64,000 nucleotides of DNA from Ottelia alismoides (taxonomy: Eukaryota > Streptophyta > Magnoliopsida > Alismatales > Hydrocharitaceae). The notes beneath the pieces are model-generated. The model did not search any database, had not been told where the DNA came from, and was given only the letters and a program-made list of their open reading frames with translations. Location: NCBI GenBank assembly GCA_037367405.1, contig JAZKJV010006950.1:310001-374000 (forward strand), given 5' to 3'. Positions 44,021 through 56,161 of this stretch are shown here, in pieces (position 1 is the stretch's first letter; each line of letters begins with the position of its first letter). The position numbers and the translations under genes are program-made.

Positions 44021-44700
44021 TGGTATTAGAGCCACGATATACACTACTACATGTGTTCCTCTTGCTGACATCGACATCCGCTGTTGGCCCTTCAACCTCT
44101 TGATCTTCATCGAAATTGATATCCATCAAGTGCATTAATTCAATGCATTAATCCCTTGTAGTATGAAGAAGTGAAGGTTCTCCATGAAGGACCTTGAGCA
44201 TGATTTTTTTAGAACACATCTTTAGTAAAGTTCTCGAGATAAATAATACATCTAAAACTCAAAAAGCGTGAGAGCGGGAGACTACTTAACAATTTGGGTT
44301 TAAGCATTTTGGGTGGTGGTGAGTGAGTCTAGTTGGGTTGACAAGGCTAGTTTTCTAGATAGCGGCTCGGTTCTTGTTCAAGACCACCGTTGTCAATCAT
44401 ACGACGAAACCCTTGTTTAGCATCCCCCAATCCATAGTGGGTTAATCTCTCTGCAGCTTCTTTAGCACCATTTTACAATAGAAAGAGAGGTATCTGCAGC
44501 CTCCATCGAGAAGTAGCTCAATTGAGGGGGAATCTCGTAAATCCGTATGTGCAGCTTCTTTAGCACCATTTTACAATAGAAAGAGAGGTATCTGCAGCCT
44601 CCATCGAGAAGTAGCTCAATCGAGGAGGAATCTCGTAAATCCGTATGTTGTGATTGGACCTTTTGCCGGACCACAATCCCGCCCTTTCTCATTAAATGCT
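44021..44700 (+). other. Leader of a copia relic with a 98-bp tandem duplication
   Basis: After the primer site the sequence has no open frame of note. The tandem duplication at 44453-44648 falls here. No gag signature is visible, so the identity rests on the primer site. Confidence 0.4.
44453..44648. repeat. 98-bp tandem duplication
   Basis: The unit starting GCAGCTTCTTTAGCACC and ending AAATCCGTATGT occurs at 44453-44550 and 44551-44648 with only a few substitutions. Because 98 is not a multiple of three, the two copies are read in different frames by the minus-strand ORF that spans them, which argues against coding. Confidence 0.95.
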
Positions 44701-44755
44701 CGTCGTTTTTTAATTTTACACGACATTATATATCCATGTTTTATTTCATCGATCC

Positions 44756-45003
44756 TAAGGTCATGTTTGTTTGGAGACTAACTACTAGAATAAGGAGTTA
44801 ATTTCTCACCTGACACGGTTTTCAAGAGCATGATTATTCTCATTCACATTCTATTATTTCACCTTATTCTACTTTTATTCCTAATTTTTCCACTTTATTT
44901 GCCTTATTCTTATCTTTTCCGCCTAATAGAGAATATACATTATCCTCTTTATCCTCCATCATTATTCCTGCTAATTAGTCCTCAAAGTAAATGCATGAAG
45001 TAC
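44756..45003. mobile_element. Candidate MITE with CATG-TTT-TTTGGAGACTAACTA ends
   Basis: The left end GTCATGTTTGTTTGGAGACT and the right end, inverted as TTCATGCATTTACTTTGAGG, are similar, and the interior has TTATTC/CTTATTCT motifs like those of the MITE at 42221-42467. No clear target duplication was found. Confidence 0.45.
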
Positions 45004-45470
45004 ACCACGATGTGAACTTGAACAACATAACAGATAATAGTTTTAAATGGATTGGACGGACTGTAAAAATAACCATTAATAGCACTAGTGTAGAGATGAT
45101 TATCTCGGAAATGGTCCCTATTTTTAAATAAATGGTGATTACTTTGAAAACATAGTATCATGTATAAAAAATTTATAATAATGAAAGATGCACCTTTTAT
45201 TGTAAACGTAAATTATGTCAGAAACATTATATGGAATAATACGACCTTTAGTTATTAGTGACGCGTAATTATCTTACTCACATTCGTTTTATATTTCTTA
45301 GACAGAAAATAATGTAGATACTTATGTAGTTAACGAATTGCTGGGAAGTTTATTACTATGAAATCGACAAACTTCTCGATGTTCAGGGTTAATGGTAAAC
45401 TCACCTATCTCCGTTTAAATGCTCATAGATTTAGTATTTTCACTTAAATTTTTTTGTGAATTCACACAAA

Positions 45471-45580
45471 CACATATAGGTTAAATGGGGTTGCCTTCAT
45501 TGCTTTGCTTTTGAATGCACATACATATGGGTTAAATGGGGCCAGCTCTGTAGCTTCACTTTTGAATGCACATATTGTGT
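45471..45580. repeat. Imperfect tandem repeat of about 50-60 bp
   Basis: CACATATAGGTTAAATGGGG to TTTTGAATG is followed by CACATACATATGGGTTAAAT to TTTTGAATGCACATAT. The two units agree at most positions. Nothing else is recognisable around them. Confidence 0.8.
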
Positions 45581-45766
45581 GAAGTGACAACAATTAGCAT
45601 CGAAAAATAAATGCTTCAAGTTTCATTTAATCGATCTTCTTTTTAACATGTTTATCTAGATAGGTTAGATCTTAGAAATACTTGGACCTCTCTCGTTTCT
45701 CAAATATTTTATCAAATTTAATACAACAGTTTACGGATAGATATAAATATACATAAAAAATAAAAA

Positions 45767-46103
45767 GGGGTTGATGGGGCTGCCCTGCTCCATTTTTGGG
45801 TAATTTTTTTTATTTTTTTTGAAAAATATTGTCATGTATATTCGTCCCTATATCCCTCATATATGTCATTCGAATTTCGTCAGAAACAGAGACCCCTACG
45901 GCCTTCATCCAGACATGGCCGATATAAAAAATCCTGCAACCGTTAAAAAATTGACGTCTGGATGGAGGTCGTAGGAGTCTCTGTTTCTGACGAAATTCGA
46001 ATGACATATAGGAGGGATATAGGGATGAATATACATGGTGATATTTCTCCAAAAAAATAAAAAAATTTGCAAAAAATGGGGTGGGGGCAGCCCCATTTTT
46101 CCC
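45767..46103. mobile_element. Fold-back element, about 335 bp, arms of about 150 bp
   Basis: The left arm (GATGGGGCTGCCC through TCGAATTTCGTCAGAAACAG) is repeated in inverted orientation in the right arm (CTGTTTCTGACGAAATTCGA through GGGGGCAGCCCCAT). The arms are nearly complementary, separated by about 40 bp. Fragments of the same family flank the copia element at 17545-17593 and 24689-24800. I see no convincing target duplication, so the superfamily is unknown (Mutator-like fold-back would be a guess). Confidence 0.85.
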
Positions 46104-46222
46104 AAAATGTTATCTGTTAATAGTGACTGTATTTGAAAATACATTTTTATGGATATAATTAAACATATCTAAAGTAAGAATGTACCAAAAAAAATAAAGA
46201 CATGATATTTCTATCAACCTAA

Positions 46223-46511
46223 TATACAGAGTGAACTGCACAAAAAGTTATGACCTGTACACCCGGTTTCAATATCGTACGTAAACTTTAAAAGGTAAAA
46301 ATGAGGTATCCATCTTTAAGATTTGTCTCAGATGGCCCCTGGCTATTGTGATTTAGGATTAGAAAGACCGAAGGATAAACTAAGTTTCAATGGTCAAGGA
46401 TCATATTGAGACATATCTTGATTGGGTTACTATATGTTACCTTTTAAAGTTCATGTACGACTTTGATATCAGAAGCATAGTTCATGAACTTTGAGTAATT
46501 TACTCTGTATA
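46223..46511. mobile_element. MITE, 289 bp, with about 85-bp inverted repeats
   Basis: The ends are TATACAGAGT and ACTCTGTATA. The inverted arms share the blocks AAAGTT-ATGA, ATATC-TACG-AAACTTTAAAAGGTA and CATGAAC. The centre is non-coding. A possible TA duplication is included in the termini. Confidence 0.8.
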
Positions 46512-48480
46512 TACTTGATAAAAATGATGGCCAAATGAGTATCTTAAGATAAACAATTGTGTTTAAAAATTCTTGATCACGGACGTGTGTTGTAGGTGTA
46601 CATTTTTTACAAGAAAAAAGGGTCTCCGACTACATCAATATGAAACATTTTCTAAATATAGATATATATTATAAAATAGATGTATTTATATCTTGGAAAG
46701 TGTTTAGAATTACTAATAGATACATCGGATTTTCTTCAGTTCTGGTATACAAATATGTACACATTTTTGTTATATTATTAAAGATAAGATTTTTCATATA
46801 CAATTATAATTTACATATATCAATTATTACTTTTTGACATGTTTCTAATGTATATAAAATATAGGCGAGTGAAAGAATTTAAATGAGAAAAGAAAAAAGG
46901 GAGAAAGAACAAATGGGAGGCAGACCTCAATTCGGCAATTGAGATACCAAAATAGGGTCCCATTTGAGAGATTGAAACTCATTTTGATACTTCAAATAAT
47001 TATCTAAATTTTCCACTGCACCTATTTGTATCATTTTTTAATATAAGTATATTACATTATTTATTTATTTTTATTTGAACCAATCCTATTTATAATGGGA
47101 GAAGGCTTCACCATTTTTTATTTGACGATAAAAAGAAGACTAATATCTTACAATTGCATGAGATAAAATTGTGTGGATAAAAAACTACGAATCTGTTCTT
47201 TTGGGGAATAACAAATAAATTGGGTTTATTTTTTATTCTCGTTCTTTTGCATTGGCGTGATAAAAGGTAGACTATTGTAGTTTGTTTGTATTCCGGATTT
47301 GTTTGTTTGTTATTCCTACAAGTGATAGTTATTGTGGAGTATGTATTACGATCGGGGATCATTATTAGTCATGGTTTAATAGGAAGGGAATAACTATTCT
47401 ATACATTGTTGTGGAACAAGGACGAGGAATAGCTATTGCATGAATAAGAAAAACTTGCGATAAGGGGAGAGGATTTGGATTATCTTTTCTTATTCCCGAT
47501 GTAACACACACGCGATAAGGAGACTAAACGCACGGGTTTTAACTTGTGTTATTGTGGAAAGGAGAATGGTTGAAATGGGATTAGCGGTAATATTGTACAT
47601 AATTATCTTACGAAGAGTATGGTAAAAAGGATGGCAAAAGTAAAGAGAATTGGAAATCAAACATGATTAATTCGATTTTAAGATTTGGATCTTAAATGCA
47701 TCTCAAGTTGTCTTAGAAGAAAAAAACAACAAACTTTGGAAGGAGTTGGATAATGTTTTCTTGAAATATTCATAACACATATGACTTATTTTGGTAAGAG
47801 GTCTGATTGGACCTTTGGGAAAATATTTTTAGAGTTTTCAATTGTAAATGGCGGGTATAGTTATGTCGACGAAAATAAAGAAGATTTTTATTGCAATAAT
47901 CTTGCATATTGCAATAATCAAAATTTCTTTTGTAAATAGAACAGATAAAAAGTTAAGCACAACAAAGAAGGAAGAAGGCAGCGAAAGCTTGGAAGCATAA
48001 GTATGAGAAACTTGACTCTATGAAGGTGTTAGAAATAGCTTTATAGATAACTAAGACCAGAGAGAGGATGGTGTACATTTTCTATATCAACTTTCTAAAA
48101 GATGTATGTCCAAGCAGTAGTTTGTGTAAGGACTTCAATTAAGCTAATGAATCATTTTGATATTACTAACAGAATGCATCAATAATGAACCTTGATTATC
48201 TTTTTACCATGGTTACCCATGAATTAAGAAAACACCTATTGAGAATGATGCAATAGTGTATGTTATTTGCACGTGCCAATATTTTTGTGTACAAGAGAGG
48301 AGATAGAATAAATCGGAAGTGTGACCTTTGGAATAAGCTTCTCACCTAGGCAGAAGTAGAATCAAGATAGTACAAGATGTAAATGCAATAACATGGCAAA
48401 GGTATCGCTTCAAACATATTTAGTTCCACGGAAGGAGTTCTTGGGTTTACTCTTTCCAAAGTATCGAGGAATTTATGGAG
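46512..48480. other. Unassigned AT-rich DNA
   Basis: I see no supported gene or complete element. Part of 47370-47640 repeats GGAATAAC/GAATAGC motifs like the MITEs nearby. The remainder is low-complexity AT-rich sequence with scattered stops in all frames. Confidence 0.45.
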
Positions 48481-48882
48481 ATATCATGTGTTGAAATAGA
48501 GAGAAGCTTCGTATGTTAACCATGATCAAAAGATACCTTTTGAAGATCAAAAGTAATACTCTTGATGACAACAAATGTGTAGAATGACCTTCGATGATCA
48601 CGTGGTCAAGCAACTACCACTAGCAGTTGCAGCATCGTTGGGTCTCGTGGGAGATGTAACCGTCGGTCGTGGGGGAGGAAGCAGACGATGCGAGGGTGTT
48701 CACACCCTATAAATACCTCTTTTTGGAGGGTAATGGATCATTGAACCGGATCCGCACTCGCCAATCAAAAGCCTCTTACCACCCTATACTCAATATCTCC
48801 TTCTAACCCCCTCTCGCATTCAGTCAAGCAAAGTCGAGGACAACGTACCTGAAAAATCTACACTAGTATCAGAGCCCATAAT
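48481..48882 (+). repeat. Copia 5' LTR end and primer site, cut by the gypsy insertion
   Basis: The LTR ends ATCTACA at about 48862, followed by TAGTATCAGAGCCC, a one-base variant of the copia primer site at 48864-48875. A promoter-like CCTATAAATACC lies at 48706-48717. The left limit is a guess based on a TGTTGAAATAG at 48490. The gypsy element begins seven bases after the primer site, so the rest of this copia, if present, lies beyond the window. Confidence 0.55.
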
Positions 48883-51800
48883 TGATGAATCTGTGATTCA
48901 TCACTCTAAAAGTTGAAAATAGAGCTTTGTTCCCGAGTAATTAGAGGCATATTTTCACTTATATTGCATAATTAGCATTCATGCATGCATAAATAATTAT
49001 GCATTTTAGCATTCATATTTGCATTAAATAAGAAGCCACATTCACTTGTAAAAATCACATGTATATTCACCATATTTCACTTATTTGTATATATTTTATA
49101 CTAACTCCAAATCCAATAAGATCAACTTCATAAGGTATATATTAGTAACACTAATTAAAAAAATATCAAAAAATACTAACTTCTAAAATTGACCAATAAA
49201 ACCTCAATCTAAGTTTGAAATTTGGAGCCTTAAAATGCACATCTCTCTCTCATACAGTGTCCGATTTAGGTCTACTCACTTTTAAAGTAACATACATTCA
49301 AAGAACTTCAAAACAAGATCAATTTCATTGAAATCGGAGCTTGTATGCAAAATTTGGGGTTTGGGCCCCTATTTTATATTGTACATATTGACCTTTCTAC
49401 CCTTTTATTTTATCTTTTTATTCTCTTAATTATTAAAAATCCAAAAAAATTAGATTAAATTGTAGATATTCCTTTCATATTTTTTCTAACTTTATTTTGA
49501 TTTTTCTCGAATGTAAAAATGACAAAAAATTTACAAAAGATAAAATGCGGTATTTTATATCTATAAGGTGCCACCCAAAAATACATTTTGTACAGATGAC
49601 TTCTTTTGATTTTTGGCCCTTCACAAAATGTAGATCTCGTCGAAACAAGTGACTTTCGTGTTGATCACTTTCTGATTTGAGCTCATTTGATATTTCTTTT
49701 GGATTTTTCTTTTATTTTTAATTACGATTTTTTTGGGAGTGACACGTGGCAGCTCTTGGAGCTGCCACGTGTCATCCATTTCTCGCATTTATTTTAATTC
49801 CAAAAAATATCAATAAAGAAGCGCCACATGGCCGCATCCAAGCACGCCACGTGGCGCCACCTCCTCTCTCTTGTAACGCGCAGTGCACGTGACCACGCCA
49901 CAGCCCGGTCACGCGTACCGCACGTGACCACTCTCCCAACCCCTCTTCCCGCGCACCTCACCCACTCCAGGCATCTCCGCCACGCGCGAACACTACCTCC
50001 ACTTCCTCACTCCCCCCACGAACTCCATCTTCTCCGTTCGGCCACTCCTCCTCACGTCGGCCTTAAAAGGCCGACTACCTCCAGCTGCTTTCCCATCCGT
50101 CGTTACTGTGAGAAGGCCCAGCTCCCTCCTACTTCAAGTGACAGCTGAAGCCGCGCCAAGTGCGAGCAACGGCGACCATTCTCCTCGGCGAGATCTACGT
50201 GACTCCATGTCCTGTGCCGCAACCGCTCCACGAGCTGCTTGAGCTTGACCTTCGCCGAGGTCTAGAGTGAATATCCGAGGAGCTCTAAGCTCCTCTTTCA
50301 CAGGCACCCGTTCATCTGCTACAGTAATATTCCTCTTTCTTCCTCATCACTTTCTCTCTCTTCACCACTCTCTCACTTATCCATCAAATCTAAAAAACAA
50401 TGGCACTTTCACGGATAAATCGTATGCTACGAATGCTATGGTGATTTTGACAAACTTTCGTGAATCAATTAGTGCGACATTTACGCCAACAAAACAAATA
50501 CATTACATTCCCCTGTTCACAGGAGAATTTCCCCTGTTTTGTTTCGCATTACCCTTCCCATCTTCTCCGCCTACTACGATCCACTCTCCCGCGCACGAGC
50601 ACCTCCAGTCCCCTAGCGCGGCACCTGTTCAACCGGGCCATCATCTTCCACCCGACGCTCCAGCCTCGTGCTGTCCTCCATGTCGCCGGACACAGATCCT
50701 TTGGCTACAACATTGGCGACCTTCGCGCACACCAGCAGTAGCGTGCCCCGTTCCCCAGAGGTCCAGCCGGTGCTCTTCCTCTTTCGCGCACGTGCACTCC
50801 TCCGTCAATGCCCCACGTGCAGTTGGCCGTGCGCAGCCACCTACGGCCTTCACCACCTTGCCTCAGCCCGTTAGCTCGCGTCGCCATCGACGCACAGCAG
50901 CTCTTCGAGCTCCTCAACCTTACTCCAGCAACTGCACGTTCCGCCAACATCATTAGACACCTGCCAAGGACAATCATGCCCGCGCTTGCAGCTCCATCAC
51001 CTGCCTTTCTCCTGCTGCTGCAGCCCCTCACGGACTCCATTCAAGCAGCTAGTAGTGACTCACGCATCGTGTATCGACTGGGGGTCGTTGTTTTTAGTTC
51101 CCACCTCGCGCGACACCATTAGCATGTGCCCAGCGGTCATCACGTTGCACCTCCATATCTTCACCACTGTGCGCAACGCTGCGTAGCAGAGAAATCCAAC
51201 AGCGACCTTATTCACCATCTGCACCTTCAAGCACCACTGTTCACGTCAAGACAACCTTCACGAGAGGGTCGAGAATATTTCACCCATACCCTTCGGTTCC
51301 AGAGAAATTGCATGCGTGTCCCAGTTCTACTTGAAGTCACGTGTGGCGCACGTGACAACCTGGTGAAAGTTGCATTGAAGCCCTCTTTCTCCTTGGAATT
51401 GCAAAAGGACCTGTGACATCAGCAACACATGCGAGGCACACACGCTATTGAGCAAATTGCATCCATGCCTCTCCAGAATCTAGGTAATTTCTCTCGAGTC
51501 CTTGTCAACATATTTCTTCAATCAATTTTGTTTCTATATTGCATTTACATCCCTGTGTTTGTACGTTTGTTTAGGCATTCATTTAGATTCATTTTTAAAT
51601 TCCAAAAATTCTATCTTGTAGAATATCTTATGCTTTATCTTTGTTGATGCTTTTTGAATTTTAGGAGCAATATTCTATTTAATATAATTATTTTGATGGA
51701 AATTAGCATATTTTATCTACTGTTCATTGTTAAATTTTTATTAAATGAATTGTTGCTCCAAAAATCACCAAAAAATGACATTAAGCAGAGTCTACTTATT

Positions 51801-52441
51801 TCTACGTTGTGCCTAAAATTTATTTCATTTGTATGCATTATGAGGTATTAATAAATTCATTTGTATTTCTCTTAAATGATTTTTAATAGGTCCAAAATTA
51901 ATTATTTTGAGGTTTAACAATTTTCCTAGAATCTTCTCACATAGAGTCATCTAGGATAATTTTAGTTCTTGAAAATAAGTTAAGTTGGTATTTATTAAAA
52001 TTAATTTTTCTCCCTGCATTCATCTTTTATTCATATTAAATTCATTGCGAGTCAAAAAATTTCAAAAAATTGCAATAGCTCCATTTCATTGCATTTCAGA
52101 TTCTATCCAAGTTTCATAATTTTTGGACTTAATTTGATCATCTTACAAATTTACCCTAAAAAATTTGGCTTGAAATTGCATTGTTTTTCCTTTATTGCAT
52201 AAAAGTTTATAAAAAGACCAAAACTATTCTTCTGAAAATCTAACCTCTGAATTCACTTAAAATTTACCTAAGGATACAGCTTCCTCCCTGAGTTCGACCT
52301 TGGGCTTGCTCAAGTAAAATAAAAATATGCCGCTCATATTTAATTGAACATTGACTGAAGTGGTATTTTTGATGACGCATTGATTACTCGACTGCAACGA
52401 ATCTAACTATTAATTTGACCATTAATCTGATTAAATTAACA
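48883..52441 (+). repeat. 5' LTR of an Athila-lineage gypsy element, about 3.56 kb
   Basis: It starts TGATGAATCTGTGATTCATC; 62048-64000 is the second copy and matches throughout the overlap, about 50830 in this copy. The right end at ATTAACA (52435-52441) is inferred from alignment with the solo LTR at 33756-36891, so it could be off by tens of bases. Landmarks shared by both LTRs are a G-box palindrome at 49741-49773 and GTCGGCCTT-AA-AAGGCCGAC at 50056-50075, with a likely TATA function for its TTAAAA core. ORFs inside, including a 229-codon one at 50267, are broken in the second LTR. Confidence 0.85.
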
Positions 52442-53376
52442 AGGGTACCCATCCTTGGGTAGTCTGATTCCCATCCTTCTTGTTAATATTTTCTGTCATT
52501 TATTTTTGAGTATTTTGTGTCATCCTTTATCTGACCTCAATTTGTTTTTGTGCGAGGAACACGAGGTGTCGAAGACACTTCGAGGAGCTTACATTTGAAT
52601 ATTTTGAGTGATTGTGAGGACATGTAATTGTGTCATTCGATTCCCGCTTGGGTTCTCGCGTGTGTAAAAATAGTGGAAATGTGTCCCCGTGTGCTGTGTG
52701 GATTGTTTTTTAGATTAGGCTTGCACTTGCAGCTCTTAGAGCCTCCTTAGGACTTTCTTGTGCTCGTAATATTCTAGGACCACACTTCACACATAAAAGA
52801 CACACTTAGACCGCAGATCTAGTCAAATTTAACCTGTACTTCACTCGCTAATAGAACTGCCTGTCTAGGAGCGACTTTTTTCGCCCGCATTGCATATAGT
52901 GTAAAAGTTTTCAATTCTGTTCTGCATCCTGCATAAAAGCGAAGGGACCACTGTAAGTCTTCTCAACTCAGCATACCATCATTGTTTTATCGTGCATCGG
53001 CTTTTCTCGACTCCTTTCTCTTGGTTTTTCAAACTTAGGTAAAAAGGAAATTGGGATTGGACGATAGGCGTGCTTTGTGGTTGGACTAACTCAGTGATAT
53101 CTAACTTAAAACTGGGACTGCTAAACAAAATTGACCGAAAAATCAGTAAAATCAAAAATTTTGCTTGCGGGAGATTAACCCCGACCTTGTTTTCAGGCTG
53201 AGTAAGGGTACTTGAATGTGTGTGCACACCCTAAGGCAGAGCCCAAATCCCCACCTTCCATATCACGTACCAACTGATCCTAGCAAATATCACGAGTTGA
53301 ATTTTCTCAGGTTCACTGACTAGCACCAAGTAACCTCCACCTGTTCGCAGGTAGATAGGGGTGAACCAACGGTGCT
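52442..53376 (+). other. Gypsy leader after the 5' LTR
   Basis: About 0.9 kb without a recognisable gene. The primer-binding site should be within the first tens of bases, but I do not see a clear TGG-starting match. Several short GGGTACCC and CCTTGGG stretches near 52443-52460 are the only candidates. Confidence 0.45.
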
Positions 53377-53766
53377 TCACGACAAGTTGATAGTAACCTC
53401 CCGGGGTGAAGTTCCAGCCTTGTCAGCCTCCGCCTGCTTGTAGGTAGATAGGGACAGGTCTTTGAACCCATCAACTTTGGATATGAGCAAAGAAAGGAAG
53501 GGCGTAGGTATCTTAAGCGACATGTTAAACAGGGAAGACGCATCCGGCTTTGAAGCGACTTCCCTATAGGCCACGTAACCTTTGCTATTTGCTTGAAAAT
53601 CACACTTAAAATCAACCAGTTTAATCGGACTCGGATTCGAGTCATTCCCTTTGTGAGTGTGAAAATCAGGGTTTGGATTCACTTCTTGTCTCATGTAGGA
53701 GTAAAATCCTATCTTAAACTTTCGAATCTTCTTCTCGCCAATCAAGATGACTGACTGGGGGTACAT
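53377..53766 (-). CDS. Antisense ORF of unknown function upstream of gypsy gag
   Basis: A 129-codon frame runs against the element's transcription, from MYPQSVILIGEKKIRKFKIG to PREVTINLS. Composition is ordinary and protein-like, with a basic N-terminus and a mixed hydrophobic centre (PTPFLSLLISKVDGF). There is no signal peptide, membrane segment or motif I recognise. Antisense ORFs are known in some Tat/Athila-type gypsy elements, usually near the 3' LTR. This one is near the 5' end, so it may be a captured host exon or a chance frame. The sense strand here has no comparable frame. Confidence 0.35.
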   Translation of the reverse strand: MYPQSVILIGEKKIRKFKIGFYSYMRQEVNPNPDFHTHKGNDSNPSPIKLVDFKCDFQANSKGYVAYREVASKPDASSLFNMSLKIPTPFLSLLISKVDGFKDLSLSTYKQAEADKAGTSPREVTINLS

Positions 53767-54015
53767 CTACTCCCAATTTTCCAATCATTCTTTGAGCCCC
53801 CCACGAAGCTCATCTTCACCAGCCCAAGTGCAACTTGGGCCAACCCGAGCTCATGACCCTCTTGAGTTCTGGATCCCTCAACCCCAGGGTGGTTACTCTC
53901 AAAATCCTTTTCTCTCCTCTGATCTCATCGAAGAAGACCAATGCCTCGGTAAGAATCCCTTCCTTGATTTGTCCTCTAACCAAGACCATTTTCATTTCCA
54001 GGGATAGAGGACAAG

Positions 54016-55500
54016 ATGCCATCTAAAAGACCCTCGGATGAAGAGGAACAAAGAGATGACCCGATACAGCAAATCCTTGCTCGCCTCGCCACAACCAAAC
54101 AACAGAATGCATATCTTACGACAAGGATGGGACATATCATTACGGCATGAGGAATTGACTGACCTATGGTAGATGCTTACAACCTAGCAGAAAACGAGAT
54201 GCATAGTTGGTTGGCACCAGTGGTTCCCCCTGAAGTGTTTGAGCTGAAGCCCCACTTTCTGAGCCTGCTACCGAAGTTCAATGGAAATGCAAACGCAGAA
54301 GCATATGCCTTCCTTAGAGACTTCGAGCTGGTTTGCAACAACCTTAGTCACCCTAGGGTTGGACAAGACTACATCAGGCTGAAGGCCACCCCGTTTACCT
54401 TACGAGATAAGGTCGTTCATTGGTTGAAAAATCTCGGGGTGATATGTACAACCTGGATGCAGTTCAAGGATTTATTCTTGAGGAAGTTCTACCCACCCGG
54501 TAGCACTAATAAAATGAGAATGAAGATCGCGAGTTTTTCCTAGGGACCCAATGAACCATTCCATGAAGCCTGGGATATATTTAATGACTTAATTCAGAAG
54601 TGCCCTTGCCATGGCATTTCAAAAGCGATCTTAGTCCAGACCTTGTTTTGTGGCACGACCCCATAGATGCAGGGGTTAGTAAGTGCCGCCTATGGAGGAA
54701 GATATCTGAACAAAAATGAAAATGTTGTATGGAAAATCCTGGAGCAGACGGCGAAAACAGGCAGGTCGCAGGCCACCAGGATCTATCAGTTGTCTCCCTC
54801 GATCCTATCCAACGAGACAACTAGAAGGACTGTAGCGGATCTGACAGAGGACGTCATCCTTAGCATGAGGATGATAGCTCACAAGTTAACCATGATCGAG
54901 CAGATTCACAAGAGGGTCATTGACCTTGAGTCACTCTGGCGATTGCCGAAACAAGTGGAGGAACTAACTGAAAGGGTAGCCAAGATACGGCTACCTGCCC
55001 CTTTTGCACCACCTGTACCTGTACACTGAGTTCATCTTGTACAGGAGCATGCACTGGTGACTTAGAGTAGCTGGGCAGAGGAGTAGACATACACTCAGCA
55101 GGAGCAACACGCAACCCCACAAGTGGAGACAGGATACGAGGAGCCTCCGTATGTGTTCGAGATCAACGAGTTGTGGTACAACCATGACCCCATCGGCAGA
55201 CAATCATGGATGGAGAACGATCAACCTCACCGACCTTCCCTAGATTACCAAGAAACCAGCTCCGCCCCTACACCGTGCTTCGTAGGGTCCCGACCCGGAC
55301 AAGGGTACCAGCCTTAGAAGCACCAGCAGCAGCGTACTTTCCACTTGGGCCAGCAGAGCCCTCCACCACCGTCCCATCAGCAACAACAATACTGGCATGG
55401 CTAGCAGGGCCAATACAGGAACTCATCCACGAGTCAGCACTAACAAGCCCAACCCACCAGTGAATTGGAGTCCCTCACATTAGGATCTAGACCCTGACTG
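54016..55500 (+). pseudogene. Gypsy gag with multiple in-frame stops
   Basis: From ATG at 54016 one frame gives MPSKRPSDEEEQRDDP, then a retrotransposon gag domain: LKPHFLSLLPKFNGN, FLRDFELVCNNL, RLKATPFTLRDKVVHWL, LFLRKFYPPGSTNKM, EPFHEAWDIFNDLIQKCP. It continues to a coiled-coil-like region (EEDVILSMRM-type, ending VEELTERVAKI) and a Gln-rich tail. The frame holds TGA near 54151 and 54163, TAG at 54541 and 54664, TGA at 55027, and more stops beyond. Except for the tail, the frame itself is preserved, so decay is mostly by point mutation. No zinc knuckle is visible, which is usual for Athila gag. Confidence 0.9.
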
Positions 55501-56161
55501 ATAGGGTCCAGCAGATTCAAATGACTATTTGGATATGAGAACCGATCTGAATCATGTCTCTCATACCCAAGACCAGTTGATGGCGCCAAAGACCCCAATT
55601 CACGCTTAGGTTCAGGCCAACCCAAATAGCTTGAATCAAGACCAGATTGGACCACGAGATCAGGTATACTATTCAGATAACTCTTTATATGAACATGTGA
55701 TCCTTTCGTATGATAATGTCAATCATATGTCCCTCAGGAGTGGAAGGACCGTGATCGTAGGAGTGGGTACCGGCAGAAGATGCCGCCAAGTCTCTACCCG
55801 AGGAGAACTTGGAGGTAGATGAGCACCACCACCACCACTGGCAGAAGAAAAGGACTCCCAAGTCCTCAAAGAAGAAGGAGACCTGCACTAGCAGTGAGTC
55901 CGACGAGACCAATGAAGAGCCCACACCTCCATCTGAGGAGGATGTCCCAGCAGTCGCGGAAGACGCATCACTAGTTTTGCAGCAAAAATTTCCTCGTAGT
56001 CCGAGTCAGTCTAGGTGTCATATTCATGTAAAGAACTCAGTTCCTAATTTCAATGAAGATCTTTTAGTTTCAGAATCTGAGTTAACATCAATAATCCATT
56101 TCCCCCGAGCCCTTAAGGGTGGAAAGAAGAAAACTCGAAAAGTACAAAAGATGACCCTAAG

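Noticed and set aside
50267..50956. 229-codon + strand ORF, the longest inside the gypsy LTR
   Set aside because: It is Pro/Ser/His-rich translation of GC-rich LTR sequence. The equivalent region of the second LTR (from about 63430) carries indels, including a T-run insertion, so the frame is not conserved.
55440..55924. Minus-strand ORFs antisense to gypsy gag-linker
   Set aside because: They shadow the sense gag tail and acidic linker; their Ser/Phe-rich content is the antisense of Glu/Lys-rich codons.
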